From assembly GCA_964643005.1 (NCBI GenBank), contig CAZXQI010000169.1, forward strand, positions 1-6,048: 6,048 bases of DNA, in the 5' to 3' direction. Below are positions 1-5,960 of the stretch, piece after piece; position 1 is the first letter of the stretch, and each line of letters begins with the position of its first letter. A program made the translations under genes and the position numbers. The notes beneath the pieces are model-generated. The model had not been told where the DNA came from. It saw nothing but the letters and a program-made list of their open reading frames with translations, and searched no databases. Origin of the DNA: UBA6168 sp964643005. Its GTDB lineage: Bacteria > Bacteroidota > Bacteroidia > Chitinophagales > Saprospiraceae.

Positions 1-140
1 ATGGAACAGTATATAGGATTGGGAATGGGGAGGGGATCTGGGATATGGGTAAATAATGGCAGAGGCGCCTGGCAATCAGCCTGCTGGTGCGATATCGCTC
101 TTAGATTCTTTAGGCGAGGAGGCCTTCAATGAAACTGAGT
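1..140. other. Noncoding flank with G-run tract
   Basis: This is the stretch downstream of the glycosyltransferase stop codon. Positions 21-49 on the plus strand carry five runs of three or four G (21-23, 27-30, 32-35, 40-42, 47-49) separated by loops of 3, 1, 4 and 4 bases, which fits the standard G-quadruplex pattern. The minus-strand transcript of the upstream genes would read this as a C-rich tract, so any quadruplex would form on the template strand. Short perfect palindromes lie at 63-70 (AGGCGCCT) and 89-98 (GCGATATCGC). No ATG is available on the minus strand here and no clear intrinsic terminator is seen. A plus-strand frame is open from base 1 to 132 but has no recognisable protein character. 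Confidence 0.45.
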
Positions 141-1373
141 TTAGGCGCGGAAGTTCCAGGCTGCTTTAGCTTTCGGCACAGGAGCATCCCAGCCTAAGTG
201 GGTCAGATACTCGGGAGCGAGCAATAGCGTGGACTTGCTCAAATAGTGATTGACCACTATGGATTCCTCAAAATGCCTGACGATCAGTTCTCTGCCCTTT
301 TTCCCCATGTCCAATCGTTCGGCCAGGGTGCATTGCAGCATGGCGATCATCTTTTCCGCTAAGCTTTGGGCGTCGTTGGGTCGGCACAACATGCCCGTAA
401 GACCGTCGGCCACCGCTCTATGACAGCCGGGATGATCAGTGGTGATAATAGGCAGGCTCATGCTGGCGGCTTCGAGCAGCGTCATGGGCAGACCCTCGCC
501 GTAAAAGGAAGGCAGGACAAAGCAGTCGGCCTGCCGCAGAAATGGCCGGACATCAATGGCTTCTCCGAGATAAGTTGCGATACCCTCTTTTTCCCACTCT
601 TCTATTTGGGCGGATGGCACGACCCGCTGGTCTGAGGAATCGAGGAACCCCAAGAGTTGAAACTGGGTATGGGGATAATGGCGGCGCACCAAGCGAGCAG
701 CTTGCACAAACACGCCGACGCCTTTTTGCCACATCATCCTGCCGGAAAGCAGAAAGTTAAATGCTGCCTGCCGGTTCAGTGGGGCGCCGGAACTGCGATC
801 AGTGGGAGAGTAGAATTCCGTGTCGACGCCTTCGCCGGGCAGCACGAGGGTCTTTTTATGGGCAATCATGCGCTCCCTGACAAAAAACCGGCGATCTTCT
901 TCATTTAGAAACCATACTTCCCGGTTGAAACGCAGCGTGAGGCGATAAAGCAATCGGGTGAGATAAAACAAGCCGCCCTTTTTTTCAAAGGAAGAACCTC
1001 GTCCTGGCGCCATGCAGACGGAAGGAATCCTGCCCGCCAAAAAAGCAGCCAGACTCCCGTAGATATTGGGCTTGACGGTGTAATGGTAAATCAGAGAGGG
1101 CTTGATTTTTAAATACAGGCGCAGCAGCTTCCCAAAATAAATCAGGTCATTCCATGGCCGGGCGCGGTGGGCCTCCATTTCTACCGGGATGTAGCTAATC
1201 CCCAAAGCGCTGATTTTTTCACTGTATTGATCCGGCGGAGCGATGGCGATGACTTTCGCCCCTTTTTGTTTGAGTGCGAGCATTGCCCGCAGCCTGAACC
1301 TGAATAAGTACATGGAATTATTAGAGGTGAAGGCGATTCGTTTACCGGACAGTGGTTTTAGATAGCGACCCAA
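141..1373 (-). CDS. Family 4 glycosyltransferase (GT4, GT-B fold)
   Basis: This 410-residue cytoplasmic enzyme probably transfers a sugar from a nucleotide donor to a lipid-linked or polysaccharide acceptor. The N-terminal acceptor-side domain starts with the strand KRIAFTSNN (11-19) and includes HYTVKPNIYGSLAA (97-110), typical of CapM/PglA-like GT4 enzymes. The linker has GEGVDTEFYSP (180-190). The donor-binding domain has GRMMWQKG (211-218, with R212 and K217 in the usual phosphate-contacting positions), PSFYGEGLP (288-296), the E-x7-E pair E293/E301, and TTDHPGCHRAV (311-321). Length is normal and no frameshift is visible. The frame opens with TTG at 1373-1371: an in-frame TAA lies five codons upstream and the first ATG is at residue 21, inside the first Rossmann segment, so TTG is the most plausible start. 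It lies 113 bp downstream of manC and may also have its own promoter. Donor and acceptor cannot be read from the sequence; a mannosyl- or fucosyltransferase role is suggested only by the neighbours. Confidence 0.93.
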   Translation of the reverse strand: MGRYLKPLSGKRIAFTSNNSMYLFRFRLRAMLALKQKGAKVIAIAPPDQYSEKISALGISYIPVEMEAHRARPWNDLIYFGKLLRLYLKIKPSLIYHYTVKPNIYGSLAAFLAGRIPSVCMAPGRGSSFEKKGGLFYLTRLLYRLTLRFNREVWFLNEEDRRFFVRERMIAHKKTLVLPGEGVDTEFYSPTDRSSGAPLNRQAAFNFLLSGRMMWQKGVGVFVQAARLVRRHYPHTQFQLLGFLDSSDQRVVPSAQIEEWEKEGIATYLGEAIDVRPFLRQADCFVLPSFYGEGLPMTLLEAASMSLPIITTDHPGCHRAVADGLTGMLCRPNDAQSLAEKMIAMLQCTLAERLDMGKKGRELIVRHFEESIVVNHYLSKSTLLLAPEYLTHLGWDAPVPKAKAAWNFRA

Positions 1374-1394
1374 GTTGATTTCTTTTTATGGCGG

Positions 1395-1402
1395 CGAAAG
1401 TA
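1395..1402 (-). promoter_or_regulatory. Possible Bacteroidota-type -7 element for the glycosyltransferase
   Basis: On the minus strand this reads TACTTTCG, one mismatch from the Bacteroidota -7 consensus TAnnTTTG. It is preceded by a strongly AT-rich stretch (about 1404-1455) and would give a transcript with a short leader of roughly 10-20 bases before the TTG at 1373. I could not find a convincing TTTG-type -33 element at the expected distance, so this is tentative. If real, the glycosyltransferase has a promoter separate from manC. Confidence 0.33.
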
Positions 1403-1486
1403 AGTAATTCAATTGTTATCATTAAAAATTTGTAATTATTTTCGATAGACTAAAACCGCCTGACGTAGAAATCAACAGAGCGCTTT

Positions 1487-2560
1487 TTAAAGAAAAGAAT
1501 CGCCAAACATTTCTTTTACCTCCTTGGTCACCTCCTTAATTTCCTGCTCTTCGTATTTGGGCCAGATGAGCAGTGCGTCTTCCTCGTCCACCACGATAAA
1601 GTCCGACAGCCCTTTGATGACGGCTAACTTTCCGGCGGGCAGGCGAATCAGGCTGTCGTAAGTATTTCGGAGGATGACCTTTCCGCTCTGTATCTGGTTG
1701 CCTTCCTCGTTCGGTCGGCCCTCTGCGTGCAGGGACGCCCAGGTGCCGAGGTCGCTCCAGCCGATGTCGGCGGGGATGGTGTAAATCTCCGGGGAGTTCT
1801 CCAAAATGGCGTAGTCCACGCTGATGGAAGGCGTGCCCGGATAATGTTCGTCAATGAATTCCTGCTCCTTTTCCGTATTGTAAAAAGGTATCCCCCGACC
1901 GAGGATGCGATAAATCTCAGGGGAGAACTGCCGGAAAGATTGCAGGATGGTCCTGGCGCTCCAGATGAAAATTCCGGCATTCCATAGATACTCCCCGCTG
2001 TCTATGAAACTGCGGGCTTTTTCTAAGGCGGGCTTTTCTGTGAAGCGCAGCACTTTGTGCAGGCCGTCCTGTTCTTCCGGCGAGAAATGAATGTAGCCGT
2101 AGCCCGTGTCGGGGCGGGTGGGATGGATGCCCAGCGTGACGATGGCTGCCCTCCTGGCGGTGAAGCTCAGCGCCTGTTGCAGCTTTTCGATGAACAGCTC
2201 TTCTTTCAAAATGATATGATCGGAAGGCGCCACCACGAAATTGGCGTCCGGATCCAGGTCGAACAGTTTGAAAGCGGTATAGGCGACGCAGGGGCCGGTA
2301 TTGTTGCGGCTGGGTTCGCAGAGAATCTGCTCGTCTCTGATCCCTGGCAACTGGGCTTTGACCAATTCGCGGTAGCGGCTGTTGGTGACGATATAGATTC
2401 TCCCGGCGGGGCATAGCCTCAGGAACCGCTCGAAGGTCAGTTGGAGGAGGGTTTTGCCTACGCCTAAGATGTCTAAAAATTGCTTGGGCCGGGCTTCCCG
2501 ACTGGCGGGCCAGAAGCGGGAGCCGACGCCGCCGGCCATTATGGCTACGTAGTTATTCAT
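1487..2560 (-). CDS. manC: Mannose-1-phosphate guanylyltransferase, short form
   Basis: The enzyme joins mannose 1-phosphate and GTP to give GDP-mannose and pyrophosphate in the cytoplasm, supplying the precursor for mannosyl units and for GDP-L-fucose. The 357-residue protein shows the full signature: AGGVGSRFWPASREARPKQF at 9-28 (nucleotide-binding loop with R15 and K26), EPSRNNTGP at 82-90, APSDH at 111-115 (D114 as likely metal ligand), FTEKP at 173-177, YLWNAGIF at 191-198, VDYAILE at 248-254 and the IGWSDLGTW segment at 266-274. Residues from about 275 form the usual short C-terminal region, and the protein stops without the phosphomannose isomerase domain found in bifunctional ManC/AlgA proteins. 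The start is ATG; upstream there is only a loose AGGA about 14 bases away, in keeping with weak SD use in Bacteroidota. It sits between the Wzi-like gene and the glycosyltransferase on the same strand. No missing catalytic residue is seen. Confidence 0.96.
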   Translation of the reverse strand: MNNYVAIMAGGVGSRFWPASREARPKQFLDILGVGKTLLQLTFERFLRLCPAGRIYIVTNSRYRELVKAQLPGIRDEQILCEPSRNNTGPCVAYTAFKLFDLDPDANFVVAPSDHIILKEELFIEKLQQALSFTARRAAIVTLGIHPTRPDTGYGYIHFSPEEQDGLHKVLRFTEKPALEKARSFIDSGEYLWNAGIFIWSARTILQSFRQFSPEIYRILGRGIPFYNTEKEQEFIDEHYPGTPSISVDYAILENSPEIYTIPADIGWSDLGTWASLHAEGRPNEEGNQIQSGKVILRNTYDSLIRLPAGKLAVIKGLSDFIVVDEEDALLIWPKYEEQEIKEVTKEVKEMFGDSFL

Positions 2561-2588
2561 GGCTTGATCGTTGTTCCTGGCGGGGGTG

Positions 2589-2700
2589 TTTCCCGCAGAC
2601 TACGCTGATTTTTTTTTTCGCAGATGAATTTTGACGAAGGAGAAAATCAGTCCGAATTTATCTCGGACTTGCGCTGATTTTACGCTAATTCCAGCGGATT
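2589..2700. repeat. Intergenic palindromic repeat, copy A
   Basis: This element fills most of the gap between the Wzi-like gene and manC. It begins TTTCCCGCAG (2589-2598) and contains several variants of the words CGCTGATTTT and CGCAGATGA. Positions 2619-2661 match 4556-4598 of copy B without gaps at 36 of 43 bases. Internally, AGTCCGA (2649-2655) pairs with TCGGACT (2663-2669), and AAAATCAG (2643-2650) with CTGATTTT (2674-2681). Read on the minus strand, its end before manC is CTGCGGGAAA. The makeup resembles dispersed CTGCGGGAA-type elements I recall from Bacteroidota genomes; that comparison is from memory. Confidence 0.7.
2643..2681 (-). terminator. Hairpin in the Wzi-manC gap, possible attenuator
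   Basis: In the minus-strand transcript, AGTCCGA and TCGGACT form a perfect 7-bp stem with a 7-base loop (2649-2669), followed directly by GATTTTCT. An alternative outer pairing of CTGATTTT with AAAATCAG spans 2643-2681. The U-tract is short, so it could be a weak terminator, a processing or stabilising stem between wzi and manC, or simply the structure of the repeat. It cannot be told apart by sequence alone. Confidence 0.3.
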
Positions 2701-2714
2701 TGTTGCCGTTGTTT

Positions 2715-4532
2715 CTAAAAATCCATTTTTAGTTGGGACATATTCATGCGGATGCCGCCGCCGAGGTAGGAGTTGAGCTGGTTGCGATCGGGTTGTTCGC
2801 TTTCTTTTTTTCGGTGGAAATAGTGGAGGTCTATGAAAACCTGATGGCGGATTTCATAGCTGAGGTCTAAGGCGAGGAGGGTGGCGTTGGCCAGGACGCC
2901 CTGGCCGATGTAGTTGCCATAAGGCTGCACCCTGTTTCGGTAGGTTAGCAGGATATTGCCACCCCAGTTTTTGCCGGCTTCATCTTCGCCGAATTGGGCG
3001 CGAATCAGGCGGGCTTCTATCAGCCATTTTTGGAAAGGCTGGTAGCGCAGGGTGAACAACAGTTCTTTGAAATTGGCGCCTAAGGGATGGGCTAAGGACT
3101 GGTTGTAGTGCGAGTAGGAGGCGCCTAAGGAGTCTTTGTGCGAATAGGTGTAGGGGCGCACGGTGTTGTACTCCGCCCGGAAGTCGAGGCAGTCTATGCC
3201 TAAGACGTCAATGTATTGCAGGCCGGCCTGGACTCCCCATTTGTTGGCCCACCAGCCTTTATTGGAAGTCAGTTCATTGAATTTATACTCGTCTAAGAGT
3301 AACTGGCCGTAGAGCCGGAAGCGGCGCAGGAAGTTCCATTTGAAACTCAGCCCGGCGAGGACGTTGTCTTCGCTGTCTAAGAGGTGCTCGACCACGCGGT
3401 AGAGGATGACGGGGTTGAGGTACTGCAATTCAAAGCGGTCGGACATAGCGCCCCGCTGGAAGACGGTGGCTTCAAAAAGCCCTATGCTGAAGTTTTTGGC
3501 CAGGTCAAAACTGAGGTAATGGGCGGCCATGTATTTCCTGCCTAAGTAATTGTCGCCCGTATTGGCCTGAGCTGAATTGGTCTGCAACTGGGCAAAGAGA
3601 TTCTGGTAGTGGAAGCGCCAGACCCGCCAATTGGCTTTCAGGTAGAGATAGTTTTGGGAAAAGTCCGACAGGAACAGCGAGCGGTAGCCATCGCCGATGA
3701 AGTTTTTGCCGTGGCCAAACTGTAGTCCTACATGGGGCGTCAGATTGAAGCCGATATGCGCCTGGCCGTTGAGCCAGTCATAGGAACCGGCAGAGTTGAA
3801 GACCCGGCTGTTATAGGCTTTGTAATATCCATTCCCCGGCAGGGCTTTGAATTCCCCGACGTAGGATTGGACGTATCCTGGAAAGCGCCCCTGGGAATCT
3901 GTGACATTGGAATAAAAATAAATCCTGTCGTCAAAGCCGCCGCGGATTTCTATCCCCCGCTGGTTGAGGAACAGGGCTTCTTCCCGGTCTCCGCTCTGCG
4001 CCATGACCTTGAAATTGATCAGGGGATTGACGCGGAGATGAAAGGCGGGCCGGTTTATTTCCAATAAATTGGCGGGCGTGCGGTAAAATAGGCCGAGTAT
4101 AGGCTTTTTGGAACGCTGGTAATACTCGCTGAGCCGGCTTTGTTCTATCTGTCCGGGGTCGGGGATGAAGCGGTAGAGCGTATCGCCTTTTACTTTTTCA
4201 AAGCGACCTGCCCGGCGTCCGCCGATGGTTGTGGGCGTTTCTGCGGCGCCTAAGCTTTCGTTGTTGTCGCTGAAAATCCACTGGAGCGCTTCGCGATCGC
4301 GAGGGCTTAGCTGCCGGGCGGTACTGCTATCTGTTGCCAGGTGTAGAGCGTATTGAGCCAGGTCGCCGCGGTTGTAGCCTTTCAGGGCGGAGTGTATCGG
4401 GGAGTCGCCGTTGTATTTTATTTCAAAGCGGTCGTAGAGAGGGTAGGCCGGATTACCGAGAGGTATATAGGTGGACTGGGCGCTTAGAGCGCTCAGGAAG
4501 GTTATACATATTAGCGTACTAATGAATCGCAT
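2715..4532 (-). CDS. Wzi-like capsule assembly outer-membrane protein
   Basis: This 605-residue protein is predicted to be an outer-membrane beta-barrel related to the Wzi family, which in enteric bacteria binds group 1 capsule at the surface. An N-terminal signal peptide is clear: MRF, a hydrophobic run to about residue 16, and a likely cleavage after SALSA (18). Residues about 25-160 form an extra periplasmic-type region (DRFEIKYNGDSPIHSALKGY at 34-53, LSPRDREALQWIFSDNNE at 75-92) of a kind I associate with Bacteroidota Wzi-like proteins. From about 160 the sequence alternates aromatic and polar residues as in barrel strands. The family hallmark is GHGKNFIGDGYRSLFLSD (273-290), followed by QNYLYLKANW. 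The last residue is Phe (KMDF), the usual outer-membrane protein ending. It is longer than E. coli Wzi (about 480 residues). The start is ATG, preceded on the minus strand by CCGCAGGAAA eight bases away, which belongs to repeat copy B. Binding to this locus's polymer is inferred from context. Confidence 0.85.
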   Translation of the reverse strand: MRFISTLICITFLSALSAQSTYIPLGNPAYPLYDRFEIKYNGDSPIHSALKGYNRGDLAQYALHLATDSSTARQLSPRDREALQWIFSDNNESLGAAETPTTIGGRRAGRFEKVKGDTLYRFIPDPGQIEQSRLSEYYQRSKKPILGLFYRTPANLLEINRPAFHLRVNPLINFKVMAQSGDREEALFLNQRGIEIRGGFDDRIYFYSNVTDSQGRFPGYVQSYVGEFKALPGNGYYKAYNSRVFNSAGSYDWLNGQAHIGFNLTPHVGLQFGHGKNFIGDGYRSLFLSDFSQNYLYLKANWRVWRFHYQNLFAQLQTNSAQANTGDNYLGRKYMAAHYLSFDLAKNFSIGLFEATVFQRGAMSDRFELQYLNPVILYRVVEHLLDSEDNVLAGLSFKWNFLRRFRLYGQLLLDEYKFNELTSNKGWWANKWGVQAGLQYIDVLGIDCLDFRAEYNTVRPYTYSHKDSLGASYSHYNQSLAHPLGANFKELLFTLRYQPFQKWLIEARLIRAQFGEDEAGKNWGGNILLTYRNRVQPYGNYIGQGVLANATLLALDLSYEIRHQVFIDLHYFHRKKESEQPDRNQLNSYLGGGIRMNMSQLKMDF

Positions 4533-4540
4533 GGTACTTA

Positions 4541-4658
4541 TTTCCTGCGGACTTGCGCAGATGATTTTGGATGAAGAAGGAAATCAGTCCGGCTTTATTC
4601 GAATTTTTTTGCGGGTGATTTACGGGAAGGAATAAATCATCTGCGGGAAGCCAGGAAA
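4541..4658. repeat. Intergenic palindromic repeat, copy B
   Basis: This element occupies nearly the whole gap between fcl and the Wzi-like gene. It is an imperfect long inverted repeat: TTTCCTG (4541-4547) pairs with CAGGAAA (4652-4658), and CGCAGATGATTT (4556-4567) pairs perfectly with AAATCATCTGCG (4634-4645). The inner words AAATCA (4581-4586) and TGATTT (4616-4621) also pair. Positions 4556-4598 resemble copy A at 36 of 43 bases. The right-hand 16 bases (4636-4651) are the exact reverse complement of copy C. On the minus strand the left end reads CCGCAGGAAA just before the ATG of the Wzi-like gene, so the repeat appears to supply its SD-like purine stretch. Confidence 0.75.
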
Positions 4659-4662
4659 TGCG

Positions 4663-5595
4663 CTAATACCACTCCTTAGACCCCAGCTCGCTATAAACCT
4701 GCCTTATTCCCTCCTCTAAAGATATCCTCGCCCGCCAGCCCAGGGCGTTCAGTTTACTCACGTCTAAGAGCTTCCTCGGAGTACCGTCCGGTTTACTCAG
4801 GTCGTGGATGATTTGGCCCTCGTAGCCGACGACGGATTTGATTAAGAGCGCCAGCTGCCTGATAGAGAGATCCGTTCCCGTTCCGATGTTGACGAGGCCG
4901 GGTTCGTCGTAGCGCTGCATCAGGAAATAGCAGGCTTCGGCGAGATCGTCCACGTGCAGGAATTCCCGGAGCGGATTGCCTGTGCCCCAGAGCGTCACTT
5001 CGGGGAGTCGCTTCTTTTTGGCCTCGTGAAACTTGCGGATCAGAGCGGGCAGGACGTGGGAGTTATGGAGATCGTAGTTGTCATTAGGGCCGTATAGATT
5101 GGTGGGCATGACCGAGATGAAATTGCACCCATATTGCGCGCGATAGGCGTCGCAGAGTTTGATGCCGGCAATCTTGGCGATGGCGTAAGGTTCGTTGGTG
5201 GGTTCCAAAAGCCCCGTCAGGAGATATTCTTCTTTGAGCGGCTGAGGAGCCATTTTGGGATAGATACAAGAAGAGCCGAGCAGCATCAGTTTTTGGACGC
5301 CGGTCTTCCAGGCCGCATGGATGACGTTGGCCTCAATCATCAGATTTTCATAGATGAATTCGGCGCGATAGGTGTTGTTGGCTAAGATACCGCCGACTTT
5401 GGCGGCTGCTAAGAAAACGTATTCTGGTTTTTCGCGACGGAAAAATTCCTCTACTTCTTCCTGCCTGCGCAGGTCTAATTGCTGCGATGTGCGGAGCAAA
5501 AGGTTTATGTGACCCTCGGATTGTAGTTGGCGAACGAGGGCGGAGCCTACCATGCCGCGGTGGCCAGCCACATATATTTTTGAATTTTGCTGCAT
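4663..5595 (-). CDS. fcl: GDP-L-fucose synthase (GDP-4-keto-6-deoxymannose epimerase/reductase)
   Basis: This NADPH-dependent cytoplasmic enzyme epimerises GDP-4-keto-6-deoxy-D-mannose at C3 and C5 and reduces C4 to give GDP-L-fucose. It is a 310-residue extended short-chain dehydrogenase/reductase, close to the usual length of about 320. The Rossmann glycine motif is GHRGMVG (11-17). The catalytic set is in place: Ser in GSSCIYP (107-113), Y137 and K141 in YAIAK, and C110 and H180 at the positions matching the Cys and His proposed as acid/base residues in the E. coli enzyme. FLAAAKVGGI (61-70), MPTNLYGPNDNYD (163-175) and WGTGNPLREFLHVDD (203-217) are further family hallmarks. The start is ATG with no good SD; repeat copy C lies 17 bases upstream. 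It is the first gene of the visible minus-strand set. Its usual partner gmd is not next to it on the upstream side within the window. Confidence 0.96.
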   Translation of the reverse strand: MQQNSKIYVAGHRGMVGSALVRQLQSEGHINLLLRTSQQLDLRRQEEVEEFFRREKPEYVFLAAAKVGGILANNTYRAEFIYENLMIEANVIHAAWKTGVQKLMLLGSSCIYPKMAPQPLKEEYLLTGLLEPTNEPYAIAKIAGIKLCDAYRAQYGCNFISVMPTNLYGPNDNYDLHNSHVLPALIRKFHEAKKKRLPEVTLWGTGNPLREFLHVDDLAEACYFLMQRYDEPGLVNIGTGTDLSIRQLALLIKSVVGYEGQIIHDLSKPDGTPRKLLDVSKLNALGWRARISLEEGIRQVYSELGSKEWY

Positions 5596-5611
5596 TGAGT
5601 CTGGCAGGAAC

Positions 5612-5627
5612 GCTTCCCGCAGATGAT
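5612..5627. repeat. Short repeat copy C, inverted partner of 4636-4651
   Basis: GCTTCCCGCAGATGAT here is the exact reverse complement of ATCATCTGCGGGAAGC at 4636-4651, so a perfect 16-bp inverted pair flanks fcl. It shares the TTCCCGCAG word with the left end of copy A. Only this end of the larger element is recognisable; the bases to its right are A/T-rich and do not continue the match. Confidence 0.65.
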
Positions 5628-5803
5628 GGAGTTAATTTTTTTTGTGAGAAAAAATCAAAAATCGAATATCAACCGTCAGACTACCAGGCATTTTTGAAAA
5701 GGCAGGAAGAAACGCAGGTTAGAGTACCTAAATTCAACGCTTTGCTTCCTCCAAGCCTACGCAAATTCATGCAACTGCATAAATCTTACTGCTTAGGAAC
5801 CAT

Positions 5804-5843
5804 AAAAAACTGAGGGGCTGGCAGTCCTGACCCCTATATTTTT
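5804..5843. terminator. Probable bidirectional intrinsic terminator
   Basis: AGGGG (5813-5817) pairs with CCCCT (5831-5835), with a possible inner GG/CC pairing inside the loop. On the minus strand the stem is followed after three bases by six T (plus-strand A run 5804-5809). On the plus strand it is followed by ATATTTTT (5836-5843). The minus-strand version would stop transcripts arriving from the right, which would make fcl the first gene of a transcript starting between here and 5595. The stem is short, so efficiency is uncertain. Confidence 0.45.
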
Positions 5844-5850
5844 CAATTTC

Positions 5851-5877
5851 ACCAGGTTTATCACTTATGTACCTGGT
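5851..5877. repeat. Inverted repeat ACCAGGT / ACCTGGT
   Basis: Perfect 7-bp arms at 5851-5857 and 5871-5877 are separated by 13 AT-rich bases. There is no T-tract next to it, so a terminator is unlikely. It could be a protein-binding dyad or a chance hairpin; nothing else in the sequence decides this. Confidence 0.35.
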
Positions 5878-5889
5878 ATGTTAAGCACT

Positions 5890-5930
5890 AAAATCACTCA
5901 ATTTTCAAAAATGTATAGTAGTGTGATTTT
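5890..5930. repeat. Inverted repeat AAAATCAC / GTGATTTT with T-rich tail
   Basis: Perfect 8-bp arms lie at 5890-5897 and 5923-5930, with an alternative CACTA/TAGTG pairing (5886-5890 with 5918-5922) that competes with it. On the plus strand the right arm runs into TTTTTTCTTTT, so it could act as a weak AT-rich terminator for plus-strand transcription, but the 25-base loop argues against an efficient one. Confidence 0.3.
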
Positions 5931-5960
5931 TTCTTTTGATATGCGGCTTCCTGCTTTTGT

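Noticed and set aside
1..132. Plus-strand frame open from the first base, 43 codons
   Set aside because: The product is Gly- and Arg-rich from the G-run tract, has no recognisable motif, and would run head-on into the end of the glycosyltransferase gene.
366..908. Three plus-strand frames within the glycosyltransferase gene
   Set aside because: They are antisense to an intact GT4 sequence and have no motifs or initiation signals.
1648..2416. Several long frames on both strands within manC
   Set aside because: They overlap a complete manC with intact catalytic motifs; their proteins are Arg/Gly/Pro-rich as expected for shadows of a GC-rich coding strand.
2715..4532. Lipoprotein signal because of Cys9 in the signal peptide
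   Set aside because: Cys9 lies inside the hydrophobic core and is preceded by TLI rather than a lipobox; cleavage after Ala18 by signal peptidase I fits better.
141..4532. Recurrent TTAGGC and TTAGAC words (Leu-Gly, Leu-Asp codon pairs using TTA)
   Set aside because: TTA is frequent before GGC or GAC, for example 5 of 8 Leu-Gly pairs in the Wzi-like gene, but the other genes mostly use CTC, CTG or TTG; it is a mild codon-context habit rather than a dispersed signal.
5487..5813. Plus-strand 108-codon frame leaving fcl and entering the gap
   Set aside because: A third is antisense to the well-supported fcl, the rest crosses repeat copy C and low-complexity A/T sequence, and no family resemblance is visible.
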